Below, one piece after another: positions 47,795 through 58,130 of a stretch of DNA of 64,000 nucleotides. Position numbers and translations under genes: made by a program. The DNA is taken from the NCBI GenBank assembly GCA_028752905.1, contig JAQNBH010000014.1, positions 18,211,250-18,275,249 on the forward strand, given 5' to 3'. Under the pieces are notes generated by a model. It searched no databases and was not told where the DNA came from. It saw nothing but the letters and a program-made list of their open reading frames with translations. Positions within the stretch are counted from its first letter, which is position 1; each line of letters begins with the position of its first letter. Origin of the DNA: Cladorhizidae sp. MBARI D1340-BT2. Lineage: Eukaryota; Porifera; Demospongiae; Poecilosclerida; Cladorhizidae.

Positions 47795-48700
47795 ACCTGC
47801 CCCTCCTGCGGACGGCAGAATCATACAGCCCAGATGTGCTGGCAAGTATCCATAGAACAAGAGAGCGCCATCTACGAACAGGTAGACACAATGGTTGAAG
47901 GGACCCTCGATCACCAGCAGTGGAACCCAGACACCCATCGCTGGACCCAGGAGAAGTCCCAACCACAGCCCCACGTTGATGTCATCGTCTCTGCACGCTC
48001 GGAGGACTTCCGCCACCATGGCCATTCCCTGAGAATCGAGACGTTAGGCATCACAGCCTGCGCTATAGCAGATACTGGCTGCCAGAGTTTCCTGGCTGGC
48101 CCACAACTCATGACTAAGCTCCGGTTGACAGCAGATGACCTCATCCCTGTCAATCTAGTCATGCACTCTGCAAGTGGCAACAACCTGCCTATCTTAGGAG
48201 CCGCCATTCTGAGAATCAAGGCCAACATCACCGGCCTCGAGTCCAGGCAGATGGTATACTTTTCAGGCATTGCAAACAAGTTATACCTGAGTCTGGCTAC
48301 CTGCGTCGACCTGCGGCTGCTCCCCAGGGACTTCCCTCACAGCACGCCTATGCTACCTCTGGGAAACAACAAGGCTGGGAAGACTGCGGGGAGCCCAAAC
48401 CGGACCAACACAACACTCCTATCATGCAGACCTGCAGACCAGAACGCCCCTGCAGACCAGAACCACCACGCCCGGCGTGGTTGCGACCACACCACCCAGA
48501 CCTCTCAAGGCGACGTCATTACCTCCACCTCATGTGAGTCCACAAACCCTCTCTAAGACTTGCTCATGCCCCACTAGAGCACAAGCCCCACACCGACCTA
48601 CAAGCCTACCATTCCCGGCGACTGAGGCCAACTGGAACTACACCTCAGGGACCTGTACAAGGCGAGCAGCTTTAACACCTGTGAGCACCAGCCGTTACCA
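47795..48700 (+). pseudogene. Second zinc knuckle and protease of E2B
   Basis: CPSCGRQNHTAQMC and protease ADTGCQSFLAGPQL are kept. A frameshift occurs near 48380-48480, and the out-of-frame end (TCTRRAALTP) is shared with E2A. Confidence 0.8.
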
Positions 48701-51566
48701 ATGATGTCCGGCCCACCACTCCGGCTCAACATTGACCCACACGCTGTCCCTAAACCCTGCCACCCCCCCATTGCCATCCCCATCCACTGGCAGGAGGAAG
48801 TGAAGACTGGACTGGACCGCGACGTCCGCCTAGGAGTTCTGGAACAAGTCTCCCTGGGGACCCGGACACCTGGTGCCATCGGATGGTCATTTGTACCAAA
48901 AAGAACGGGTCCCTCAGGAGGACAATTGATTTCCAGCAATTGAACCGCCATGCCACACGCGCAACTCATCACACCCAATCACCCTTCCATCAAGCCAGAG
49001 CTGTCCCGACCCGATCGAAGAAGACCATTTTCGATGCATGGAATGGGTACCATTCCATTGCCCTCGCGGAGCCCGACCGTCACTACACCACGTTTATAAC
49101 CCTGTGGGGTCGATATAGATACTGCTCCGCCCCCCAGGGATACATTGCCTCTGGTGATGCGTACACGGCCAGGTACGACAGCCTGGTCGCGGAGATACCA
49201 AATAAAACCAAGTGCATAGACGACGCCCTCCTGTGGTCGGAGTCCATAGAGGACGCCTTCCACCAGGCAACGGAGTGGCTCGACGTCTGCGCCAGGAATG
49301 GTATCACGCTGAACCCGGACAAGATCCGGTTCACACAGGACGGGGTGGAATTTGCCGGGTTCCCATTACAACGGATGAAGTCAAGCCCTGCAGCAGGTAC
49401 ATCCGAGCAATCACCGACTTCCCGACACCCAGGGGATAATGGACATTCGCGCCTGGTTCGGTCTCGTAAACCAGGTAGCCTTCGCATTCTCCATGACGTC
49501 GGTGATGTCCCCATTCCGGTCCCTACTCAAACCCTCCACCACCTTTGCATGGACCCAGGACCTCCAACTCGCTTTTGACGCGTCGAAGAAGGAGATCACC
49601 ACACGGATCCAAGAGGGCGTGAGAATTTTTGACAAGGAGCGCCCAACTTGCCTGGCGATGGACTGGAGCAAGGACGGGGTAGGGTACTGGCTATTCCAGA
49701 AGCACTGCCAGTGCCCGTCCCAAGAGATCTTCTGTTGCCAGGAGGGTTGGAAGGTCACCCTGGTCGGCTCCAGGTTCACACATGCAGCGGAGTCGAGATA
49801 CGCACCGATCGAGGGAGAGGCCCTAGCGGTCGCTGATGCCCTGGACAAGGCCCGCCACTTTGTTCTCGGATGCTCCAACCTGGTCATAGCCGTTGACCAC
49901 AAACCCTTGGTGAAACTGTTCGGGGACCGATCCCTTGAGGACATCCCAAACACGCGTCTCAGAAACCTTAAGGAGAAAATGCTAAGGTACCGATTCACCA
50001 TGGTGCACATACCCGGAGTTCGCAACCGAACCAGCGACGCCCTGTCACGCCACCCCACCGGCATCCCTAGCCCAGCGAGAATGGCTCTGCAGGACGACAG
50101 CACGGCGCCCGACACTGCGTGCCCCCACACAGGCCTCAAGATCCCCTCTGCCCTGCTTGCGGGCATCTCGATCGCGCACTCGCCCGAGGACGACGATGTG
50201 GGCCTTTCCACGACCATTTGCGCAGCCATCACTGCCATCCCCCTCAGCTGGGAGGCCATCCAGATCGCCACTGCAGCGGACGACAGCCTGCACGACCTTG
50301 CCCTCACCATAGAGGAAGGGCCACCGGACAAACGGCACCTGATGTCCCCGGCAATCCGGGACTTCTTTCCCTACTGAGACTCCCTCTCAGCAGTAGATGG
50401 CGTCATAACGTATGGAGACCGAATCGTCATCCCAACCAAGCTCCGCCGCACCTGTCTGGACCCCTTACACGCCGCTCACCAAGGCACGAGCAAGATGACC
50501 GCCCGAGCGGAATCATCCATCTTCTGGCCTGGCATATCCAAGAACATTACTGCAACACAGGCCAATTGCAGTGTCTGCAACGGCAACGCTCCATCCCAGC
50601 CGGCCATGCCCTCAGTCACACCGGAAACCCCCGCATACCCCTTCCAGCACGTATGCGGGGACTTCTTCCACCACCTCGGACTGGTATACCTGGTCCTTGT
50701 CGACAGGTACTCCAACTGGCCCATCGTCACCCCATCCGGGGACGGTGCAGCTGGATTAACCCAAACCCTCCGTGATACCTTTGCGACGTATGGCATACCA
50801 GACACGCTCACCTCCGACGGAGGCCCAGAATTTACGGCACACAAGACAAGGTCGTTCCTTACTAACTGGGGCGTACAGCATCGAACATCCTCGGCATACC
50901 ACCCCCACGCTAACTGCAGAGCCGAAGTAGCAGTGAAGGCCATGAAGAGGCTAATCGCAGGGAACACTGCCCCCAACGGCACCCTGTCCGACGCCTTCCA
51001 CAAGGCCCTACTGATTTATCGCAACTGCCCGGACGCAGACACCAAGATGTCCCAAGCGACATGCGTCTTTGGCCGACCAACGTGTGATCTCCTTCCCGGC
51101 CTACCAGGCAGATACCTGCCCGACACAGAATGGACAGACAAGCTCGACCTCAGGGAGAGAGCTCTCTCCAAGCGAGCCATGGTAGGTCGCGCGAGATGGG
51201 ATGAGCACAACAAGGGCCTTTCCCCTCAAGAACGGTGACACCGTGCTCATCCAAAACCAGACAGGACGATACCCGACCAAATGGGACAAGTCGGGGACGG
51301 TAGTAGAAGTGTTACAATACCATCAGTACGGCGTACTGACCGACGGCTCCGGCCGCCTCACAACCCGCAACCGCCGGTTACTGCACCGGTACACCCCCCA
51401 CCCAACCGAGGAACTACCACCACTCCCACTTGCCGACACACCCTACCCCAACAACACGCCGACTGTCACCCATCCGGAGCCAGAGCCGATCATTGACTAC
51501 CCGCCAACCAACACTCACACCGAGGCCCACACAGTGCCAGAGCCCACCACAGCCACCACCCCGTGA
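48701..51566 (+). pseudogene. RT-RNase H-integrase of E2B, multiply broken
   Basis: The same domains as E2A in pieces: linker and RT start 48701-48943, RT 48883-49375 with CIDD, late RT-RNase H 49439-50377, integrase 50495-51238 and the C-terminal tail 51201-51566. Lesions: a 1-nt deletion near 48855 shared with E2A, 1-nt losses near 49364 and 49432, nonsense TGA near 50375 (CGA in E2A), and a loss near 51225. Integrase D, D (LTSDGGPEF) and E (NCRAEV) are visible. Confidence 0.88.
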
Positions 51567-52081
51567 CCTCCAACCAACCCCAATCCCTTGAGTATCACCC
51601 CGACCACCCAACACATGGGACGCTCCTACGCCTCCGTCGCATGGACTCCACCGCCGACCCAGGCCACCCGACCTGTGACCAGTCCGCCCTCCACACCTGC
51701 CTTGAACAGGCCGGCAGCACCAAGGTCCATCATTACTCCCAGGTCACCCCATCATCCGCCTGCTCAGAGCAGCCTGACCGCAAAGCCACCACCACCCCGA
51801 CGCAGCAAACGCGGGCCGAAGCCCATTGACAGCTACGGCCAAAACTGATCTACTAACTTCAGCAGGCACCAGTGCCAACTTGGGGGGAGGTAGTGGACAT
51901 TGGTCTAGTAGATCGCTATGTATGTATTCTCTTGACCCCTTACCCGTTATACGTATTCATACATGTACGCATGCGCACACACACACTATGCTCAGTTGAT
52001 GCACACATTGTCAAAGACAGGTTCTGATTCATATACAGTGTGATCTGCAACAAAGGCGTAGCTGCACTATCATCTAGAAGA

Positions 52082-52739
52082 TCCTTCACTTTTAACTTCC
52101 CAGCATCAAGGAGTAGCACATGGAAGAACCTTGACTTTTAATCGCCCAGCATCAAGGATCAGCACATGGAAGAACCTTCACTCTTGACCGCCCAGCATCA
52201 AGGAGCAGATCATGGAAGAACCTTCACTCTTAACCACCCAGCATCATGGAGCAGAACATGGAAGAACCTTCACACTTAACCGTCCAGCATAATAAAGCAG
52301 CACATGGAAGAACCTTCACTTTTAACTGCCCAGAATCAAGGAGTAGCACATGGAAGGACCATCCCTCTTAACCACCCAATATCAAGGAGCAGAACATGGA
52401 AGAACTTTCACTCTTAACTGCCCAGCATCAAGGAGTAGATATGGAGCAACCGTCACACTAAACTACCCAAAATCACGGTGCAGCAAATGAAAGAACATTT
52501 ACTCTTAACCGCCTACAATCAAGTAGCAGCACATGGAAGAACCTTCACACTTAACCGCCCAGAATCAACAATTAGCACACGGAAGAACCTTCACAATTAA
52601 CCAACCAGAATCAAGGAGTAGCAGATGGAAGAACTTTCACATTTAACAACTCAACATTAAAGAGCAGCACATGGAAGAACCTTTACTCTTAACCGCCCAG
52701 CATCAAGGAGCACAACATGGGGGAATAACCTTCACTCTT
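52082..52739 (+). repeat. 46-bp satellite array B2
   Basis: Collinear with 26571-27274. About 14 units up to the E3 target site CTCTT (52735-52739). Confidence 0.93.
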
Positions 52740-52922
52740 TAGTTAAGCTCAGTAAGCTATTCACCTAGCTGATGCAACTGGACGAGTTCAACAAGTTATC
52801 AGTAGGAAATGTGTATAGCGAATGAATGTGTGCTAGTATGCATGCGCGAGGTAAAGGAGTCGTGTGTGAGGTAAAGGACTGTACGTAGCAATGTTTATAC
52901 ATGTAAGGGTGGTTATTGTCTA
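52740..52922 (-). repeat. 3' LTR of E3
   Basis: 183 bp. On the minus strand it begins TAGACAATAACC after GGGGGGAGA and ends CTTAACTA. Confidence 0.9.
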
Positions 52923-52940
52923 TCTCCCCCCAAGTCCATC

Positions 52941-55900
52941 TTAAGGGGGACTGATAGTCTGTCCGTAGCGTACGACTGGTTTTGCTCCTCTCTTGCTGCG
53001 TCTCAGCGCGGCCGCTGGGTTGGGGTTCTTGGGGGGGTTGATGGCGGGCGTCAAGGCCAGGGTTTTCTGGGCGGTCTGGGTGGGGCGATGAGGCGGGGTT
53101 CCGGTGCCGGCGACGGAGGCGTATGATCGTCCGTCTGCCGGGGTAGCCAGCAGGGCGGGCTTGCGTCCGGTTGGCTTTGTTGATGTTGATGGTGGATGTA
53201 CAGGTGTCCCCGGTGTAGTAGGGGGCAGTTTGGTCTGGGGTATCGGTTGAGGGGGCGGGAGCGGTGGGGGGGCGATCTGGGGTGGAGTAGATGGTGGTGG
53301 TATGGGAGGGGGGTATTCAATGGGGGGTGGAATATAGGTTGGTGGTATGGGAGGGGGGTATGCAATGGGAGGAGTGCCAGGCAGCGGACGGCTGAGCGGG
53401 TGAGTCGGCTGGGCTGGTTGAGTCTCCGTCTGACGACGTAGGAATCGTCTGTTCCTTGTGGTGAGGCGGCCCGATCCGTCCATCCTCACGGCATATTGGT
53501 GGTACTGTTCGTCCCAGCGTGCTCTGCCGAGGGTTTGGCGATGGGATCTGGCTTGTTGCCTCTGGTGGAGTTGTGATTCTGATGCATGGGTTTGTCGCAG
53601 CCGCGTGGGGAGGCCGGGTAGTGCATCACGGATGGGGCGACCAAATACGCATTCGGCGGGTGACCTCCTTGTGTCTGGGTTCGGGCTGTTGCGGTAGACC
53701 AGGAGGGCCTTGTGAAATTTGGTGGTGAGTGTGCCTCCTGGTCCTGTGTTCCCCGAAATGAGCCTCTTCATGGATTTGACCGCGGTCTCTGCTCGGTTAT
53801 TGGAGTGTGGGTTATAGGCAGAGGAGGTGCGGTGGTGGATGCCCCAGGAGGTGAGGAGCTCCCTGGTGGTATGAGCGGCAAATTCTGGGCCGCCGTCCGA
53901 GGTTAGAGTGGTGGGGATGCCATAGGTGCTGAATGTCTCTCTCAGTATGGTGGCGAGGCCTGCTGCGCCGTTGGTGGCCGGTTTGGTGATTGGCCAGCCA
54001 GAGTACCGGTCTACCAGCACAAGGTATGCGGATCCTTCGTGGTGGAAGTAATCCGCACAGATGTGCTGGAAGGGGTACTCTGGCTCTTCTGGGGTGACTG
54101 ACGGCATGGCAGGTTGAGAGGGGGCGTTGCCGTTGCATGCTGGGAACCTGTTCCTGGTTGCAGCGATGTCTGCGGGCATACCCGGCCAGTACAGGGAGGA
54201 GGTGGCTCTGGCAGTCATCCCGCTCGTGCCCTGGTGGGCTGCATGGAGGGTGGATAGGCAAGTTGGTCTCAGGGATGTGGGGATGATAAGTCGTTCCCCG
54301 TAGCATACCACACCGTCTACGATGGAGAGGTGTGGGAGGATTGAGAAGTAGTCCCTGATGGGGGCTGGGAGCATCTGCCTGTTGTCGGGTGTGCCTTGCT
54401 CGATATAAAACATCAGGTCCTGAAGGGTAGCGTCGGAGGCGGTGGCTGTCTTGAGGTGCTCCCAGCTGATGGGGATTGAAGAGATTGCCTTGCAGACGGC
54501 GGTGGAGAGGCCGGACTCGTCTATATGCGCAGAGGTGGTATTGGTGATGGCGCAGAGTGTGGAGGCAGGGCTGCCCGGACAGGCTGGGCTGGGGTTCGCA
54601 ATGTCATCGGGGAGGTGGAGCTGGGGAGGCGTCCGGGTTCCGGATGGGTGGCGTGAGAGGGCATCACTGGTGAGGTTCTTAACGCCAGGAATGTACACCA
54701 TCCGGAACCGGTACCGGAGGGTCTTCTCCTTGATGTTGCGGAGGCGTGGGTTAGGTATGTCCTCGAGGCAGCGATCCCCGAACAGTTTGAGGAGGGGCTT
54801 GTGGTCTACAGCTACCACTAGATCGCTGCACCCGAGGACGAAGTGCCGGGCTTTGTCTAAGGCATCCGCCACTGCCAGAGCCTCGCCCTCCACAGGGGCG
54901 TAGCGGGACTCGGCAGGGTGGGTAAACCTGGAACCCACAAGGGTGACGCGCCAACCCTCCCGACAACAGAGGATCTCCCGGGATGGGCACTGGCAGTGCT
55001 TCTGGAATAGCCAGTACCCTATCCCGTCTTTGCTCCAGTCTGTTGCCAGGCAGGTTGGGAGGTTTCGGTCGAATATGGCCACCCCGTCGCGAATCTTCTC
55101 TACAATCTCCGACTTGGATGCCTGGAACGCGTGGTCCAGGGCTGGTGTCCAGAGGAATGGTGAGGTGGGCTTCAGGAGGGCCCTGAATGGCAACATGGTG
55201 GCGGTGAGGGAAAATGCATAGGCGACCTGGTTCACCAAGCCGAACCAGGCGCGGATGTCCGTGATGCTTGCTGGGGTGGGGAAGTCGGTGATAGAGTTGA
55301 GGAACCTCGGAGCTGGTCGTACTTCGGAGGGGGTGATGTCGAACCTGGCAAACTCCACTCTGTCCTGGGCAAAGCGGAATTTGCGCGGGTTCAGGGTGAT
55401 GCCGTTCACGGCACAGATGTGGAGCCACTCAGTCGCCTGGTGGAATGCTCCCGTGATGTCGTCCACCCAAGGCAGAGCGTCGTCGATGCATTTGGTCTTC
55501 GACATCACGTTGGCGACGAGGGCATCGTACCTGGCCGTGTAGGCATCACCTGAGGCGATGTACCCCTGGGGGGCCGAGCAGTAGCGGTACCTTCCCCAGG
55601 GGGTGATGAAGGTGGTGTAATGGCGGTCAGCTTCTTTGAGGGCCACGGAGTGGTAGCCGTTCCAGGCGTCGAAGATGGTCTTTTTGGTGTTGCCTGGAAC
55701 GGCTCTTGCCTGATGGAATGGGGATGGGCAGTGATGGGTCTCGCGCGTGGCGTGCTGGTTGAGTGGTTGAAGGTTGATGGTCCTCCTGAGTGACCCGTCC
55801 TTCTTGGTGCAGATGACCATACGGTGGCACCAAGTGACGGGCGTACCCAGGGGGACCTTCTCCAGCACGCCGAGGCGGACGTCCCGGTCAAGGCCGGCCT

Positions 55901-56978
55901 TCACCTCGTCCTGCCAATGAATTGGGATATCAATGGGGTTGTGGCAGGGTTTGGGGATGGCGTTGGGGTCAATGTTGAGTGAGAGGGGGGGTCCTGACAT
56001 CATGGGAAAGGGTTGATGCTCACAGACATTGAACGCACTTGCTGAGTATAAGTCCAGCAAGTGATGTTCCAGCCTGTGACGGTTGGCCTCAGTGCCAGGA
56101 AATGGCAGGGAGGTGGGTCTGACAGGGGGCGGGGCACGGGTGGGGCATGAGCAGGGTCTGGGTTGGTTATGGGAAGGTTTGCACACCACAGGTGTCGAGG
56201 GGCTGTCCATAGTTCTGGTCTGCAGGTTCGCGACTTCAGGGGGTGGGGGCCGATTCGGGGTCTCCCATGCATCCGTGCCGTCTCTCGAAGGTGGCGTCTG
56301 CTTGCAGAGGGGAAACTCCGTGTGAATCAGTCCCAGATCGATGCAGCTGGCCAGGCTGAGATATAGTTTGGAGGCCAGGTCGCTGAAGTATACCATCTGC
56401 CGTGTTTCACGGCCTGAGTGGGTGGATATTCTGAGGAGAGCGGCACCCTTGATGGGGAGGGTGTTGCCACTGGCGGAGCTCATGAGGAGCTTGGCCGGGA
56501 CCAGGTCGTGGTCAGTAAGGAGCAGTTCCTTCATGAGGGCTGGGCCTGCCAGACAGCTCTGGCACCCCGTGTCAGCTAGGGCTGTGGTGGCGATATTGTG
56601 CCTTTCTACCCTGAGGGTGTGGCCGTGGGCCCTGAAATCCTCTTGGTGGGACGAGACTCTCACCTCCATGTTGGGTTGGGGCGGGGAGCGGCGTTGGGTC
56701 CAGGTCATGGTGCTGGAGTCCCACGATTGGTGTGGTAGCGATCCCTCGGTCATGGTTGCCACTGTCTCGGAGATCGCGCTCTCTTGCTCCGCCTGTCTCG
56801 ACCAGCACATCTGTGCATAGTGGTGTTGTCTACCACAGGAGGAGCAAGTGGAGCCAAAGGCGGGGCATTCGAGCCTTCGCACCGCTGTCCGTTCCCTCTC
56901 ACCGTGGCCTTGGTGGCCACAGAAGCAACACACTGCCTTCGGGTTGATCTTGGGGCGGGTGTTGTTGCTGGGTTGCCC
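52941..56978 (-). CDS. Pol of E3 (zinc knuckles, protease, RT, RNase H, integrase)
   Basis: The frame is open from just after the Gag UGA (56979-56981). The first Met is at 56933, giving 1330 aa from there. Zinc knuckles lie at residues 2-43 (CSSCGRQHHYAQMC). Protease ADTG is at 120-123. RT spans about 345-590, with CIDD at 482-485. RNase H (ATDWSKDGIGYW) starts near 630 and ends TSDALSRH near 762. Integrase: H897 and H900 are present, but the first Cys of the C-x2-C pair is Phe930 (C933 remains); D961, D1013 and E1049 are intact. Compared with E2, about 37 residues between RARWDE and QYHQY are missing in frame, including the GPY/F-like KWDKSGTVVEV. A long Pro-rich tail ends with GRSYASVAGTG and RRSKRGAKPVVRYG. 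The protein is probably expressed with Gag by readthrough. Confidence 0.9.
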   Translation of the reverse strand, partial: GQPSNNTRPKINPKAVCCFCGHQGHGERERTAVRRLECPAFGSTCSSCGRQHHYAQMCWSRQAEQESAISETVATMTEGSLPHQSWDSSTMTWTQRRSPPQPNMEVRVSSHQEDFRAHGHTLRVERHNIATTALADTGCQSCLAGPALMKELLLTDHDLVPAKLLMSSASGNTLPIKGAALLRISTHSGRETRQMVYFSDLASKLYLSLASCIDLGLIHTEFPLCKQTPPSRDGTDAWETPNRPPPPEVANLQTRTMDSPSTPVVCKPSHNQPRPCSCPTRAPPPVRPTSLPFPGTEANRHRLEHHLLDLYSASAFNVCEHQPFPMMSGPPLSLNIDPNAIPKPCHNPIDIPIHWQDEVKAGLDRDVRLGVLEKVPLGTPVTWCHRMVICTKKDGSLRRTINLQPLNQHATRETHHCPSPFHQARAVPGNTKKTIFDAWNGYHSVALKEADRHYTTFITPWGRYRYCSAPQGYIASGDAYTARYDALVANVMSKTKCIDDALPWVDDITGAFHQATEWLHICAVNGITLNPRKFRFAQDRVEFARFDITPSEVRPAPRFLNSITDFPTPASITDIRAWFGLVNQVAYAFSLTATMLPFRALLKPTSPFLWTPALDHAFQASKSEIVEKIRDGVAIFDRNLPTCLATDWSKDGIGYWLFQKHCQCPSREILCCREGWRVTLVGSRFTHPAESRYAPVEGEALAVADALDKARHFVLGCSDLVVAVDHKPLLKLFGDRCLEDIPNPRLRNIKEKTLRYRFRMVYIPGVKNLTSDALSRHPSGTRTPPQLHLPDDIANPSPACPGSPASTLCAITNTTSAHIDESGLSTAVCKAISSIPISWEHLKTATASDATLQDLMFYIEQGTPDNRQMLPAPIRDYFSILPHLSIVDGVVCYGERLIIPTSLRPTCLSTLHAAHQGTSGMTARATSSLYWPGMPADIAATRNRFPACNGNAPSQPAMPSVTPEEPEYPFQHICADYFHHEGSAYLVLVDRYSGWPITKPATNGAAGLATILRETFSTYGIPTTLTSDGGPEFAAHTTRELLTSWGIHHRTSSAYNPHSNNRAETAVKSMKRLISGNTGPGGTLTTKFHKALLVYRNSPNPDTRRSPAECVFGRPIRDALPGLPTRLRQTHASESQLHQRQQARSHRQTLGRARWDEQYHQYAVRMDGSGRLTTRNRRFLRRQTETQPAQPTHPLSRPLPGTPPIAYPPPIPPTYIPPPIEYPPPIPPPSTPPQIAPPPLPPPQPIPQTKLPPTTPGTPVHPPSTSTKPTGRKPALLATPADGRSYASVAGTGTPPHRPTQTAQKTLALTPAINPPKNPNPAAALRRSKRGAKPVVRYGQTISPP

Positions 56979-57842
56979 TCAGTTCTGTTGGGGCAGGTTC
57001 CGGGGGTGTGTGTGGGAGATGGGTGAGCAGCGTTGGGTCCAGGTCTGTGTTGTCCTTGGTGTGACTGGGTCTGGCTGTCTCTGTTGGCGTCGGTACGCGC
57101 TATTGATGGCATCCCCTTGGTCATGGTCATCACCCAATGAGTCTGTCGAGGTGGGTGTGGTGATGGTGACCGCGGACCGCTTGCCTGCGGCCCTCACCTC
57201 GACAAACCTGATAGTCTCCTCGACAGTCATGTTTTGGTTTGTGTCTTTTAGGAGATCTTCCTGAATATCTGCATCTGCCAGGCCGATGCAGAGTTGATCG
57301 GCAACTCTTTGCTCCCCTTGGCTATTGACGACTTCACAGCCAGAGCACTTTTGTGTGAACCTGCACGCCTCAGATTGGCCTCGGAGGCGGGCAGCGAACG
57401 AGCGAATGGGTTCCCCCCGGTCCTGCACCATGCGGGAGAGGGCGACCCTGGCCACTTTCGGGTTCTCCTCCCGCATTGCAAGGGCCTTGATGGCAGCGAG
57501 GAGGTCTGTCTCCGAAAAATCTTCAATGGGTAAAGATCCCACCGCATTGCGGGTGACGTCCCTTCTTAGCTTCGGCTCGAGGCACTCGAGCAGCTGGATG
57601 GCCACATCAGTGCCCGTTAGTCTTACTGCCATGGAGTATGCCCTCCATCTGGTGGCAAAGTAGTGCCAGGCTTCAGTGGTACCCCCGGCCGTTATCTCTG
57701 GGCGCTTGACCGGGGTGGGCTTAGCCCGGGTCGCCTGGCTGTGGATCAGCATGTGTCCATTCAGCACGGCCGCAGTCACCACGGGGATCAACTCTGCTGG
57801 TGTCGAGAAGTCGCAGCCGGGGTATGGGCAGTCAACAGCCAT
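56979..57842 (-). CDS. Gag of E3
   Basis: 287 aa from ATG at 57842. N-terminal C-x4-C-x19-H-x3-H motif at residues 5-34 (CPYPGC...HMLIH). Gag body motifs shared with E2: WHYFATRWRAYSMAVRLTGT, LSRMVQDRGEPIRSFAARLR, NMTVEETIRFVEVRAAGKRS. The C-terminal part is basic and Gln/Pro-rich. The stop UGA (AAC-TGA-GGG) lies in the same frame as Pol. There is no zinc knuckle before the stop; both knuckles are at the start of Pol. Confidence 0.9.
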   Translation of the reverse strand: MAVDCPYPGCDFSTPAELIPVVTAAVLNGHMLIHSQATRAKPTPVKRPEITAGGTTEAWHYFATRWRAYSMAVRLTGTDVAIQLLECLEPKLRRDVTRNAVGSLPIEDFSETDLLAAIKALAMREENPKVARVALSRMVQDRGEPIRSFAARLRGQSEACRFTQKCSGCEVVNSQGEQRVADQLCIGLADADIQEDLLKDTNQNMTVEETIRFVEVRAAGKRSAVTITTPTSTDSLGDDHDQGDAINSAYRRQQRQPDPVTPRTTQTWTQRCSPISHTHPRNLPQQN

Positions 57843-57933
57843 TAGGCGGGTGGGCGGTAATTGGAAATATCGAACAACGGTCCCCCTCCTAACTTCTTCG
57901 GGCGGGGCTAGGTACTACCAATCACTAGCGAAG

Positions 57934-57947
57934 ATTCGCTATACACA
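57934..57947 (-). promoter_or_regulatory. Putative self-primer binding site of E3
   Basis: On the minus strand, TGTGTATAGCGAAT directly follows the 5' LTR end (ACTA). The perfect complement ATTCGCTATACACA occurs within the LTR on the same strand (58018-58031). It has the same length, 14, and the same position as the perfect half of the E2 site, with a different sequence. A further CTAGC/GCTAG pairing lies just beyond. Confidence 0.75.
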
Positions 57948-58130
57948 TAGTTAAGCTCAGTAAGCTATTCACCTAGCTGATGCAACTGGACGAGTTCAAC
58001 AAGTTATCAGTAGGAAATGTGTATAGCGAATGAATGTGTGCTAGTATGCATGCGCGAGGTAAAGGAGTCATGTGTGAGGTAAAGGGCCATACGTAGCAAT
58101 GTTTATACATGTAAGGGTGGTTATTGTCTA
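57948..58130 (-). repeat. 5' LTR of E3
   Basis: 183 bp. Same ends as the 3' LTR, with four transition differences clustered near 58069-58091. Confidence 0.9.

Larger units (their letters stand above)
46452..52081 (+). mobile_element. LTR retrotransposon E2B, duplicate of E2A
   Basis: LTRs 46457-46653 and 51891-52076. GAAGA flanks (46452-46456, 52077-52081) and surrounding satellite are the same as for E2A, so it was copied by segmental duplication rather than inserted anew. It carries a 374-bp internal inversion (47421-47794) and further frameshifts. The 3' LTR lacks about 9 bp (TATAGGTAG region). Confidence 0.92.

Noticed and set aside
46452..52081. Independent insertion of E2B
   Set aside because: Target duplication and satellite units on both sides are the same as for E2A over hundreds of bases.
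54442..54903. Plus-strand open frames over E3 Pol
   Set aside because: Shadows of the minus-strand Pol frame with no motif of their own.
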